A stretch of DNA of 64,000 nt from Paracoccus aminovorans (GTDB lineage: Bacteria > Pseudomonadota > Alphaproteobacteria > Rhodobacterales > Rhodobacteraceae). Each line of letters begins with the position of its first letter. The first letter of the stretch is position 1. The position numbers were made by a program, and so were the translations under genes. Under the pieces are notes generated by a model, which saw nothing but the letters and a program-made list of their open reading frames with translations, made no database searches and was not told the DNA's origin. The stretch lies in assembly GCF_001546115.1 (NCBI RefSeq), contig NZ_KQ955208.1, positions 1 to 64,000 on the forward strand, in the 5' to 3' direction. Below, in pieces: positions 7,989 through 16,300 of the stretch.

Positions 7989-9044
7989 ATGGGCGAGAGC
8001 TTTCTGGACAACGACACCTGGCGCTATTTCTGGCACCCGGTCTGCACAGTCAAGGAACTGGCGGAATCCGACAAGGGACGGGGCGAGCTGCTTTGCGCCC
8101 GGCTGCTGGGCACCGAACTGGTGATCGCGCGGCTGGATTCGGGCGTGGCGGCGATGAACAACCGCTGCCCGCATCGCTCGGCCAAGCTGCACCTGGGCTG
8201 GAACCGGGGCGACAGCGTGCAATGCCCCTATCACGGCTGGCAATGGGGCGCGGATGGGTCCTGCAAGGGCATTCCGGCTGCACCCGACGGGCCGATCCCG
8301 CCGAATGCCAAGGCCATCAGCTATGACTGCGCCGAACGCTACGGGCTGGTCTGGGTCCGGCTGGACGGCAGCGCCGGGACCGCGATCCCCGAGCATCCGG
8401 TCTTCGACGACCCGGCCTTCCGCTGCGTGCCCGGCCCCAGCTATGACTGGAAGACCCATTCGGCGCGGCGGGTCGAGAACTATACCGATCTCGCGCATTT
8501 CCCCTTCGTCCATCCCGAGACCCTGGGCAGCGCCGGGCATGTGACCTTCCTGACCCCGCAGATCGCCTTTCGCAAGGAGGGCCGGATGCGGTTCCGCTAT
8601 GCCCCGCCCGAGGGTGCGCGCAATGCGGTCGATGCCAGCGGCAATTTCTCTCCGCTGGCCTTTTCGGACTACACCATCCGGCTGCCCTTCGGCGTGAGCG
8701 TGGACCTGACCTTGCAGAACGGCGCCCGCACCGTGCTCTGGGTCTGGGCGACGCCGCTGGACGACATCCATTGCCGCAGCTTCTGGTTCGCCTGCCGGAA
8801 CGGCGATCTGGACGGGCCGGACCAGCCGCATATCGACCAGCAGATGCGCATCCTGGAAGAAGATGTCGATATCGTCGAAAGCCAGGACCCCGAGCAGATC
8901 CCGCACCCCCGGGACGAGATCGCGGTCGCGCCCGACAAGGTGTCGCTGACCTATCGCCGGCTGCTCTACGCGCTTTGCAAGGCCAAGGCGCAGGGGCCCG
9001 AGGCGCTGAAGGCGTTCCTCGACACCGAACGCGACGATATCTGA
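7989..9044 (+). CDS. Rieske non-haem iron oxygenase, alpha subunit
   Basis: A 351-residue single-component-type terminal oxygenase of the VanA/dicamba-demethylase-like group. The Rieske 2Fe-2S cluster ligands are Cys60, His62, Cys79 and His82 (CPHRS and CPYHGW). The mononuclear iron site has the D-x2-H-x4-H motif with Asp167, His170 and His175 (NYTDLAHFPFVH). Asp rather than Glu occupies the inter-subunit electron-bridge position, unlike carnitine monooxygenase CntA. Length fits O- or N-demethylating oxygenases that need no beta subunit. GGGAGGA precedes the ATG by 6 bases. The reductase gene begins 3 bases after its stop. The substrate is unknown; an aromatic methyl ether or a similar small carboxylate is possible. 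Confidence 0.88.
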   Translation: MGESFLDNDTWRYFWHPVCTVKELAESDKGRGELLCARLLGTELVIARLDSGVAAMNNRCPHRSAKLHLGWNRGDSVQCPYHGWQWGADGSCKGIPAAPDGPIPPNAKAISYDCAERYGLVWVRLDGSAGTAIPEHPVFDDPAFRCVPGPSYDWKTHSARRVENYTDLAHFPFVHPETLGSAGHVTFLTPQIAFRKEGRMRFRYAPPEGARNAVDASGNFSPLAFSDYTIRLPFGVSVDLTLQNGARTVLWVWATPLDDIHCRSFWFACRNGDLDGPDQPHIDQQMRILEEDVDIVESQDPEQIPHPRDEIAVAPDKVSLTYRRLLYALCKAKAQGPEALKAFLDTERDDI

Positions 9045-9047
9045 GCC

Positions 9048-10181
9048 ATGCTGCAGCCCCTGCCGTCGCAATGGACCCCGACCCGGCTGACGCTGGAATG
9101 CGTCGACATCGAAACCGAAACCCATGACGTGAAGTCGTTCCACCTTCGCGTCCTGCCCGATGCGGGGGATAAGGCGCCGCTGCGCCTGCACCGGCCGGGA
9201 CAGTTCCTGACCCTGCGGCTGCGGCATGGCGACGTGCTGGTGCCGCGCTCCTACACCATCGCCTCGCCGCCCTCGCGGCCGATGCTGCTGACGCTGACCG
9301 TCAAGCGCGATCCGAACGGCTTGGTCTCGCGCTACATGCATGACGTGCTGCGCATCGGCGACCGGCTGGCCGCGCAGGGTCCCGGCGGCAGTTTCGATCT
9401 GTTCTCGGTCGCGCCGCGCCGGCATATCGTCATGCTCTCGGGCGGCTCGGGCATCACGCCGATGATGGCGATGCTGCGCTATTTGCAGGACCGGCGCGAG
9501 ACCGCATATCGCGTGAGTTTCCTGCATTCGGCCCGCAGCCCGGCGGACCTGCTGTTCCAGGGCGAGCTTGCGGCGATCGCGGCGCGCGGCGGCATGACGC
9601 CGGGCTTCATCTGCGAACGGGGCGCCCTGCCGGGCATGGAGGCGGGTTTCCTGACCCGTGACATGCTTCAGGCGCATGTGCCCGACCTGCATGACTGCAC
9701 GGTCCTGACCTGCGGGCCCGCGCCCTATATGCGGGCGGTCAGGGCGATGCTGGGCGCGGCGGGCTTCGACATGGCGCATTACCATGAGGAGAGCTTCGGC
9801 GATCCGGCCGAGCGGCGCAATCCCGACGGCGCCACGCCGGAAAGCCTGCGTCCCGATGGCGGGGAACCTGCCGCAAGTGCCGCCCCGTCGCCCGTCGATC
9901 ATCAGCCGGCGAATGCGGGCCAGAACCTGGTGCATTTCACCCTGTCGAACCGGACCGCGCCCTATCGGCCGGGCGAGACCATCCTCGATGTCGCCTCGCG
10001 CGAGGGGATCGCCGTGCCGACCAATTGCCAGATGGGGCTTTGCGGCACCTGCAAGGCGCATTGCAGCGCCGGGCAGGTCGCCATGGACGATACCGAGGGC
10101 CTCGCCCCCGGCGAACTTGAACAGGGCATGGTGCTGACCTGCTGCGGCCGTCCGCAGGGCGCCGTCAGCATCGCATTATAG
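9048..10181 (+). CDS. oxygenase reductase: flavin/NAD domain plus C-terminal 2Fe-2S ferredoxin
   Basis: A 377-residue electron-transfer partner of the Rieske oxygenase. The ferredoxin-reductase-type flavin domain (about residues 10-120) has the RSYTIAS motif. The NAD(P) domain (about 120-250) has GGSGITPMMAML and TCGPAPYMRAV. A linker rich in Pro/Ala (about 255-290) precedes a plant-type 2Fe-2S domain with the CX4CX2C pattern in CQMGLCGTC and a further cysteine near the end (LTC). This order (flavin, NAD, C-terminal iron-sulfur) is that of VanB-like and hybrid-cluster-protein-reductase-like enzymes. It moves electrons from NAD(P)H to the Rieske centre. It lies 3 bases after the oxygenase and 9 bases before the TIM-barrel gene, so one operon is very likely. 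Confidence 0.87.
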   Translation: MLQPLPSQWTPTRLTLECVDIETETHDVKSFHLRVLPDAGDKAPLRLHRPGQFLTLRLRHGDVLVPRSYTIASPPSRPMLLTLTVKRDPNGLVSRYMHDVLRIGDRLAAQGPGGSFDLFSVAPRRHIVMLSGGSGITPMMAMLRYLQDRRETAYRVSFLHSARSPADLLFQGELAAIAARGGMTPGFICERGALPGMEAGFLTRDMLQAHVPDLHDCTVLTCGPAPYMRAVRAMLGAAGFDMAHYHEESFGDPAERRNPDGATPESLRPDGGEPAASAAPSPVDHQPANAGQNLVHFTLSNRTAPYRPGETILDVASREGIAVPTNCQMGLCGTCKAHCSAGQVAMDDTEGLAPGELEQGMVLTCCGRPQGAVSIAL

Positions 10182-10190
10182 GAGCCAATC

Positions 10191-11192
10191 ATGACCGATA
10201 AGAACCTGTCGCTCGGCTGCAATGGCCGTGGCGTGATGCATCGCGCCCCCCTGCCGGTCGAGGAGCAGTTCCGCCTGCTGCGCGACAGCGGCGTCTTCGA
10301 CCATTTCGACCGCATCCCCCAGCCCGGCGAGGAACGCGCCTATGTCGAGGCCTCGAACCGCTTCGGCGTTCCCATGACCACCGGGCTCTGGACCTATCAG
10401 GTCGGCCGGGACGAGGGCCTGCTGCGGCACAACCTGGAATGGGCGCAGCGCGCCGGCGCCGAATGCCACAACCTGATGATCCTGACCCATCACGCGCAGG
10501 GCCATGTCGTGACCGATGAGGAGGTGGTGGAATTCTACCTGCGCGCCGTCGACGAGGGCGACAGGCTCGGCATCACCATCGCGGCCGAGGTGCATATCTA
10601 CATGTTTACCGAGGATTTCCGCCGCATCACCCCCGTGGCCGAGAAGGTCCGCGCGCGGGGCGTGCCGTTCAACTTCGTGCTGGACCATTCCCATGTGCTG
10701 CTGAAGATCGAAAGCCCCGAAGAACAGGACGCCTGCGGCATCCGCGCCGATGTCGAAAGCGGCCGGCTGATCCTCGATCCCTACGAGTCCGGCAATGTCA
10801 TCGACGAATGGATGGCGCAGAACATGGTGGTCTGGCTGCAGACCCGGCCGGTGGCGCCGAACGGGCCGAAGAACACCGCGATGATGGGGCCGGGCGGACG
10901 TTACGGCCGCGCTTGTCAGTATCCGTTCCTGCGCCCGGCGCCCGGCGAATGGGACCATGACTGGCACGCCTGGAAGGTCGAGCCCAGCAAGCATGTCGCC
11001 CGCAGGGTGCTGCAATATCACCACGACCGCGCCGACAGCCCGCTGCGCTGGCTGACCACCGACATGATCGACATGGCCGATTACGGCGGCGGCGTCGGCT
11101 ATTCGCTGTTCGAGCAGAACGTCGCCATCGCCCACTGGCTGCGCGAGACCTGGCGCGAGATCGCCGGTGCCGATCTCAAGGCGGGCGCATGA
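10191..11192 (+). CDS. xylose-isomerase-like TIM-barrel protein, function unknown
   Basis: A 333-residue protein with the look of the AP-endonuclease-2/xylose isomerase superfamily (predicted beta/alpha barrel, divalent-metal enzymes). Candidate metal ligands are Glu133 and His135 (IAAEVHIYM) and the cluster Asp165-His166-Ser167-His168 (FVLDHSHVLL), with further conserved-looking acids in TTDMIDMADYGG. It has its own ribosome binding site (AGGAG) 9 bases after the reductase stop, so it belongs to the oxygenase operon. Relatives isomerise or epimerise sugars or hydrolyse cyclic compounds. Here it probably processes the oxygenase substrate or product. I cannot assign a reaction. It is the least understood member of the module. 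Confidence 0.78.
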   Translation: MTDKNLSLGCNGRGVMHRAPLPVEEQFRLLRDSGVFDHFDRIPQPGEERAYVEASNRFGVPMTTGLWTYQVGRDEGLLRHNLEWAQRAGAECHNLMILTHHAQGHVVTDEEVVEFYLRAVDEGDRLGITIAAEVHIYMFTEDFRRITPVAEKVRARGVPFNFVLDHSHVLLKIESPEEQDACGIRADVESGRLILDPYESGNVIDEWMAQNMVVWLQTRPVAPNGPKNTAMMGPGGRYGRACQYPFLRPAPGEWDHDWHAWKVEPSKHVARRVLQYHHDRADSPLRWLTTDMIDMADYGGGVGYSLFEQNVAIAHWLRETWREIAGADLKAGA

Positions 11193-11304
11193 CAGGGAGG
11201 TGGAGGGCGACCTGATCCGGGTTCGTCGATCGGTGTGCCGGGACGGACTTGCTGCCCGCATGTCGGGAAACGGATCGGTGACGGCACGGGCACCGCGACG
11301 GTCG

Positions 11305-11600
11305 GCCGGCGAAACCCCAATCGTCATTCGCAGCACCCACCGTCACGCCGGTGATTGTTTCGGCAGGCGAGAACATCCGCCGGTCTTGTCGCAAAAGCAG
11401 GGATGCCAAAGGCTTCCTTGACGTTGCCAGCACTCACGAGAAACAGGATGCCATGACGATAGGCGAGCCGATCGAGCAGACGAGCCAAGCCGACGGCACG
11501 AACTGGAAAGAACGTCGCTCATTGCCAAGCGAGAGATTGACGATCAGCACGCTTGGCGCGGTAGCATCGGGTTCGAGTTCAAACTGATCGTCCTGACGCT
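11305..11600 (-). pseudogene. subtilisin-like (S8) serine peptidase fragment, frameshifted
   Basis: Minus-strand frames carry subtilase-like blocks: PSVLIVNLSLGN at about 11525-11560, then in a shifted frame LLDRLAYRHGILFLVSAGN at about 11420-11475 (the Asn of SAGN matches the oxyanion-hole region), and SPAETITGVTVGAANDDW at about 11315-11370. The catalytic His and Ser segments are missing and at least two frameshifts occur. This resembles S8 peptidases that are often paired with an AAA ATPase, but no partner is visible here. The rest of the 567-base gap holds the dispersed repeat and the murB promoter. Confidence 0.6.
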
Positions 11601-11670
11601 GCATCCCCTGTGTACCCGCGGTGTACGCCCTGTGCACGCCGGTCACAGCCAAAACCCTAGCATTTGCTGG
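11599..11670 (+). repeat. dispersed 11-bp-phased GTGYAC element, copy 1 (upstream of murB)
   Basis: Four consecutive 11-base units begin CTGCAT, GTGTAC, GTGTAC and GTGCAC at 11599, 11610, 11621 and 11632. They are followed by TCACAGC and AAAACCCTAGC-N5-GCTGG, a weakened hairpin. The same architecture recurs at 30001 and, on the minus strand, at 47121. It ends about 90 bases before the murB start and has the same orientation. Confidence 0.72.
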
Positions 11671-11721
11671 CCAATCCGCGCTTCGCCGTCCCCGGGGCAT
11701 CACCCCGCAACGCGCGCCCGA

Positions 11722-11750
11722 TTGACGCCCCGCGCAACGGCGATTAACCA
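11722..11750 (+). promoter_or_regulatory. probable sigma-70-type promoter of murB
   Basis: TTGACG at 11722-11727 and TAACCA at 11745-11750 are separated by 17 bases. The ATG of murB starts 9 bases after the -10 box, so the transcript would begin at or within a few bases of the start codon (leaderless or nearly so). The boxes are seen in the sequence; activity is inferred. Confidence 0.55.
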
Positions 11751-11759
11751 CGCGGGGCC

Positions 11760-12680
11760 ATGACCCACAGCTTGCCCACGCCCCGCGGCGCCCTGACCCC
11801 GAACCGCCCGCTCGCCGAGCTGACCTGGCTGCGCGTCGGCGGCCCGGCGGATTGGCTGTTCCAGCCCGCCGACGAACAGGACCTGGCCGATTTCCTGGCC
11901 GCGCTCGACCCCGCCGTGCCGGTGTTTCCGATGGGCGTCGGCTCGAACCTGATCGTGCGCGACGGCGGCATCCGCGGCGTGGTGATCCGGCTGGGTCGCG
12001 GTTTCAACGCCATTGAAATCGCGGGGGAAACCGTCACTGCCGGCGCAGCCGCGCTGGATGCCCACGTCGCGCGCAGGGCGGCCGAGGCCGGGCGCGACCT
12101 GACCTTCCTGCGCACCATCCCGGGCAGCATCGGCGGCGCCGTGCGCATGAATGCCGGCTGCTATGGCAGCTATGTCGCCGACCACCTGGTCTCGGTCCGG
12201 GCGGTGGCGCGCGACGGCAGCATCCGCGATCTGCCCGCCGATGCGCTGAACCTCGCCTATCGCCACTCCGACCTGCCCAAAGGCTGGGTCGTGACCCGCG
12301 CGACCTTCCGCGCCGCCCCGGGAGAACCCTTTGAACTCGCTGCGAAAATGGACGACCAGCTGGCGCGCCGCGACGCCAGCCAGCCGACCCGCGACCGCTC
12401 GGCCGGCTCGACCTTCCGCAACCCGGCCGGCTTTTCCTCGACCGGGCGGGCCGACGATTCGCATGAGCTGAAAGCCTGGAGCCTGATCGACGCCGCCGGC
12501 CTGCGCGGCCATCGGCTGGGTGGGGCGCAAATGTCTGAAAAGCATCCGAACTTCCTGCTGAACGCCGAAGGCGCCACGGCGGCCGAGCTGGAATCCCTGG
12601 GCGAGCTGGTCCGCGACAAGGTGCGCGAAAGCTCGGGGCACGAGCTGCAATGGGAGGTCATCCGCGTGGGTGAGCCGTAA
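11760..12680 (+). CDS. murB: UDP-N-acetylenolpyruvoylglucosamine reductase
   Basis: A 306-residue cytoplasmic flavoenzyme that reduces UDP-GlcNAc-enolpyruvate to UDP-MurNAc in peptidoglycan synthesis. The FAD-binding domain (about residues 10-180) shows [15 protein letters not shown] and the [21 protein letters not shown] block. The MurB C-terminal domain (about 195-305) carries the catalytic serine region SAGSTFRNP and the [23 protein letters not shown] segment with the active-site Glu region. It is the first gene of the division cluster and precedes ddl. Confidence 0.95.
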   Translation: MTHSLPTPRGALTPNRPLAELTWLRVGGPADWLFQPADEQDLADFLAALDPAVPVFPMGVGSNLIVRDGGIRGVVIRLGRGFNAIEIAGETVTAGAAALDAHVARRAAEAGRDLTFLRTIPGSIGGAVRMNAGCYGSYVADHLVSVRAVARDGSIRDLPADALNLAYRHSDLPKGWVVTRATFRAAPGEPFELAAKMDDQLARRDASQPTRDRSAGSTFRNPAGFSSTGRADDSHELKAWSLIDAAGLRGHRLGGAQMSEKHPNFLLNAEGATAAELESLGELVRDKVRESSGHELQWEVIRVGEP

Positions 12681-12796
12681 CCCGCCGCCATCCCCGGAAA
12701 TCTCGCGCCAAGCGCGAAAAGGGACTTTTGCGATTCCCCGCAACCCGCTATCCTGCCGCGATAAACACCCGGACAAACCGGGAGAATGAGGCAAAA

Positions 12797-13720
12797 TTGG
12801 CGGGCAGGTCGAGCAGGACAGCCCCGAAAGTCGTGGTCCTGATGGGCGGACCCTCGGCCGAACGCGAGGTTTCCCTCTCGTCCGGGCGGGAATGCGCGAA
12901 TGCGCTGCGGCAGGCGGGCTATGACGTCGTCGAATTGGATGCGGGCAGGGATCTGCCCGCGCGTCTGGCCGAATCCGCGCCGGACGTGGTCTTCAACGCG
13001 CTGCATGGCCGTTGGGGCGAGGACGGCTGCGTCCAGGGCCTGATGGAATGGCTGGGGCTGCGCTATACCCATTCCGGCGTGCTGGCCTCGGCGCTGGCCA
13101 TGGACAAGTCCCGGGCCAAGCAGGCTTTTCGCGAGGCGGGCCTGCCGGTGCTGGAAAGCGTCATCGCCGATGCGGCCGAGGTGCGCGCCCGCCACGTCCT
13201 GCCGCCGCCCTATGTCGTCAAGCCGAACGACGAGGGCTCCTCGGTCGGGGTCTATATCGTCCACGAGGCCGCCAATGCGCCGCCGCAGCTGTCGGACCAG
13301 ATGCCGGCGCGGGTCATGGTCGAGACCTATGCCCCCGGCCGCGAGCTGACCGTCGCCGTGCTGGGCGACCGCGCGCTTGGCGTGACCGAGATCGTCACCG
13401 AGGGCTGGTACGACTACGATGCGAAATACAAGCCCGGCGGCTCGCGCCACGTCATCCCGGCCGAAGTCCCGGCCGAGATCTACGCTGCCTGCCGCGATTT
13501 CGCCGTCAGGGCGCATCAGGCGCTGGGGTGTCGCGGCCTGTCGCGCAGCGATTTCCGCTGGGACGAATCGCGCGGGCTGGCCGGGCTGATCATCCTCGAG
13601 ACCAATACCCAGCCCGGCATGACGCCGACCTCGCTGGCGCCGGAACAGGCGGCGCATGTCGGCATGGATTTCCCTGCGCTCTGCCGCTGGATCGTCGAGG
13701 AGGCGCTATGCAGGGGCTGA
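12797..13720 (+). CDS. ddlB: D-alanine--D-alanine ligase
   Basis: A 307-residue ATP-grasp enzyme that joins two D-Ala residues for the peptidoglycan stem peptide. Visible family blocks are [19 protein letters not shown] near the N-terminus, [14 protein letters not shown], the ATP-grasp [11 protein letters not shown], and [15 protein letters not shown] near the end. The frame is open back to an ATG at 12728, but homology begins about residue 30 of that version. I prefer the TTG at 12797, which has GAGG at 12788-12791 and starts directly with [10 protein letters not shown] as in related species. The 3' end overlaps ftsQ by 13 bases. Confidence 0.9.
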   Translation: MAGRSSRTAPKVVVLMGGPSAEREVSLSSGRECANALRQAGYDVVELDAGRDLPARLAESAPDVVFNALHGRWGEDGCVQGLMEWLGLRYTHSGVLASALAMDKSRAKQAFREAGLPVLESVIADAAEVRARHVLPPPYVVKPNDEGSSVGVYIVHEAANAPPQLSDQMPARVMVETYAPGRELTVAVLGDRALGVTEIVTEGWYDYDAKYKPGGSRHVIPAEVPAEIYAACRDFAVRAHQALGCRGLSRSDFRWDESRGLAGLIILETNTQPGMTPTSLAPEQAAHVGMDFPALCRWIVEEALCRG

Positions 13721-14730
13721 ATTTCCATCGCGGCCAAGGGGATGGCGGAAGGCCGGCGCCGGTGCGGCACGTGCCCTCGCGCCCGGCGCCCTCGCAGCAG
13801 CCGCGCCCGGTGCGCAAGGACCCGGCGCCCTCGCGGCTGGCCTATCGGCTGAACCGGATGATGCTGCGCCCGCTGGTGCGGCGGCTGGTGCATGTCGGCC
13901 TGCCGGCCTTTCTGGCGGCGCTGGTGGCGGGGATCTGGCTGTCGGACGACACGCGGCGCGCCAACCTGACCGGCGGCATCGACGCCATCGTCGACAAGGT
14001 CCAGCACCGCGACGAATTCATGGTCCGCATGATGACCATCGAAGGCGCCTCGCCCGTGGTGGACAAGGGGCTGCGCGCCATGCTGCCCGTGGACCTGCCG
14101 GCCTCGAGCTTCGATCTGGACCTGGAAAAGCTGCGCGAGCGCGTGCTGAAGCTGGATGCCGTCGAGGCGGTGGACCTGCGCATCAAGCCCGGCGGCGTGC
14201 TGTCGGCCGTGGTGACGGAACGGGTGCCGGCGGTGCTGTGGCGCCATGCCCGCGGCATCGAGCTGCTGGACAAGACCGGGCACCGCGTCGCCTCGGTCAC
14301 CGCGCGCGAGGTGCGGGGCGACCTGCCGATCATCTCGGGCGAGGGGGCCGACCGCGCCGCCGCCGAGGCGCTGGCGCTGATCGACGCCGCCGGCCCGGTG
14401 CTGCCGCGGCTGCGCGGGCTCGAGCGCATGGGCGAGCGGCGCTGGGACGTGGTGCTGGACCGCGGCCAGCGCATCAAGCTGCCCGAGAACGGCGCGCTGC
14501 AGGCGCTGGAGCGCGCGATCGCCATCGACCGCGCCCAGCACATGCTGGATCGCGACATCGCGGTCGTGGACCTGCGCCAGCAGCAGCGGCCGGTGGTGCG
14601 GCTGGGGCTCGAGGCGCAGAACGCCATCCGCCGCGCCCGCGGCCAGCCCGAGCTTGGCCCGGACGGCAAGCCGATCGCGGTCGAGACGACGGAACAGAAA
14701 TCTGCAAACGGCAAGAAGAAAAGCGGCTAA
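13708..14730 (+). CDS. ftsQ: cell division protein FtsQ
   Basis: A 340-residue bitopic inner-membrane protein of the divisome (FtsQLB complex). A basic, proline-rich cytoplasmic segment (1-65) precedes one transmembrane helix (about residues 67-88, [14 protein letters not shown]). The POTRA domain follows (about 105-180, with [15 protein letters not shown] and [24 protein letters not shown] in parts), then the beta domain to about 315, and a charged C-terminal tail rich in Lys. The ATG at 13708 lies inside the end of ddlB, so the two are translationally coupled. The arrangement is the normal one for Rhodobacteraceae. Confidence 0.92.
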   Translation: MQGLNFHRGQGDGGRPAPVRHVPSRPAPSQQPRPVRKDPAPSRLAYRLNRMMLRPLVRRLVHVGLPAFLAALVAGIWLSDDTRRANLTGGIDAIVDKVQHRDEFMVRMMTIEGASPVVDKGLRAMLPVDLPASSFDLDLEKLRERVLKLDAVEAVDLRIKPGGVLSAVVTERVPAVLWRHARGIELLDKTGHRVASVTAREVRGDLPIISGEGADRAAAEALALIDAAGPVLPRLRGLERMGERRWDVVLDRGQRIKLPENGALQALERAIAIDRAQHMLDRDIAVVDLRQQQRPVVRLGLEAQNAIRRARGQPELGPDGKPIAVETTEQKSANGKKKSG

Positions 14731-14751
14731 CAGGCTGAAGGGGCGGGAAAG

Positions 14752-16086
14752 ATGAAGGATCTGTATCAGGGCCAGCGCGCGATGCGGCAGATGCGCCGCC
14801 AGGCGATGCAGCGTGGCGTCATCGCGGTCCTCGACATCGGAACCTCGAAGATCGCCTGCCTGGTGCTGCAATTCGACGGCCCGAGCCAGTTCCGCGAGAC
14901 GGACGGCGTCGGCCCGATGGCCGGCCAGTCGAATTTCCGCGTCATCGGCACCGCCACCACCCGCTCGCGCGGCATGCGCTATGGCGAGATCGAGACCATG
15001 GCCGAGACCGAGCGCGCCATCCGCACCGTCATCCAGTCGGCGCAGAAGGTCGCGGGCGTCCGGGTCGATCACGTCATCGCCTGCATCTCGGGCGCGCGCC
15101 CGGCAAGCTATGGCCTGGCGGGCGAGATCCCGCTGCCCGCCGGCAAGGTGGGCGAGGGCGACGTCGCCCGCGTGCTGGCCGCCTGCGAGGTGCCGGATTT
15201 CGGCCGCGGCCGCGAGGTGCTGCATGCCCAGCCGGTGAACTTCGCCCTGGACGGCCGCTCGGGGCTGTCGGACCCGCGCGACCAATCGGGCAACCGGCTG
15301 GCCTGCGACATGCACGTGCTGACCATCGACGGCGACGCGGCCAGCAACCTGGTGCATTGCATCCGGCGCTGCGACATGGAGCTGGCGGGGGTGGCCTCGG
15401 CCTCCTATGCCTCGGGCCTGGCCGCGCTGGTCGAGGACGAGCAGGAGCTGGGCGCGGCCTGCGTCGATCTGGGCGGCGGCACCACGGGCGTGTCGATCTT
15501 CATCAAGAAGCACATGATCTTTGCCGATGCCGTGCGCTTCGGCGGCGAGCTGATCACCCAGGACATCGCCAAGGGTCTGCGCGTCAGCCATGCCGTGGCC
15601 GAGCGGCTGAAGACCCTGCATGGCGGGTTGGAGGCCACCGGCCGCGACGACCGCGAGATGATCGAGCTGGGCGGCGAGACCGGCGACTGGGACACCGACC
15701 GCCGCGCCGTCAGCCGCGCCGACCTGATCGGCATCATGCGCCCGCGCGTCGAGGAGATCCTGGAAAACGTCGCCGGCATCCTGGATGCGGCCGGCTTCGA
15801 TTCCATGCCCTCGCGCCAGATCGTGCTGACCGGCGGCGGCAGCCAGATCCCGGGGCTCGATGTGCTGGCGGCGCGCATGCTGGGGCAGAACGTGCGCATC
15901 GGCCGGCCGCTGCGCATCCAGGGCCTGCCGCATAACGCGACCGCGCCGGGTTTCTCCTCGGCCATCGGGCTGTCGCTGCTGACCGCGCATCCGCAGGACG
16001 AGTGGTGGGATTTCGACATGCCCGCCGAACACTATCCGGCGCGCAGCCTGCGCCGGGCCTATCGCTGGTTCCGCAACAACTGGTAG
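14752..16086 (+). CDS. ftsA: cell division protein FtsA
   Basis: A 444-residue actin-like ATPase that anchors FtsZ to the membrane. Blocks seen: IAVLDIGTSKIACLV (phosphate 1, residues 24-38), CVDLGGGTTGVSIF (phosphate 2), and IVLTGGGSQIPGLDVLAARML (adenosine). The C-terminal end is basic with aromatic residues (RRAYRWFRNNW) and fits the amphipathic membrane-targeting helix. It starts 21 bases after ftsQ and is followed by a 214-base gap before ftsZ, which probably holds extra ftsZ promoters. Confidence 0.95.
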   Translation: MKDLYQGQRAMRQMRRQAMQRGVIAVLDIGTSKIACLVLQFDGPSQFRETDGVGPMAGQSNFRVIGTATTRSRGMRYGEIETMAETERAIRTVIQSAQKVAGVRVDHVIACISGARPASYGLAGEIPLPAGKVGEGDVARVLAACEVPDFGRGREVLHAQPVNFALDGRSGLSDPRDQSGNRLACDMHVLTIDGDAASNLVHCIRRCDMELAGVASASYASGLAALVEDEQELGAACVDLGGGTTGVSIFIKKHMIFADAVRFGGELITQDIAKGLRVSHAVAERLKTLHGGLEATGRDDREMIELGGETGDWDTDRRAVSRADLIGIMRPRVEEILENVAGILDAAGFDSMPSRQIVLTGGGSQIPGLDVLAARMLGQNVRIGRPLRIQGLPHNATAPGFSSAIGLSLLTAHPQDEWWDFDMPAEHYPARSLRRAYRWFRNNW

Positions 16087-16300
16087 TTGAAAGCGGCGCC
16101 GATGCGGTGGTGCGGACACCCGTCCACACCACATGCTGGAGAATGGGCAAGATACCGCCTAAAACGCCTCGCCAGACCGCCATATTTGGTGGTCTGACTG
16201 TGTTTTTCGGGTGACGGTCGGGCCGAATCTGGCTAGGCTTGCGGGTAATGGGGATTCGACCGGGCCAACTGCGTCCGGCAAACGAAAAGGCAGGCGAGAC

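Noticed and set aside
7971..10061. Very long open frame (696 codons) opposite the Rieske/reductase genes
   Set aside because: It lies antisense to two genes with clear catalytic motifs and has low-complexity His/Arg/Gly composition typical of GC-rich shadow frames.
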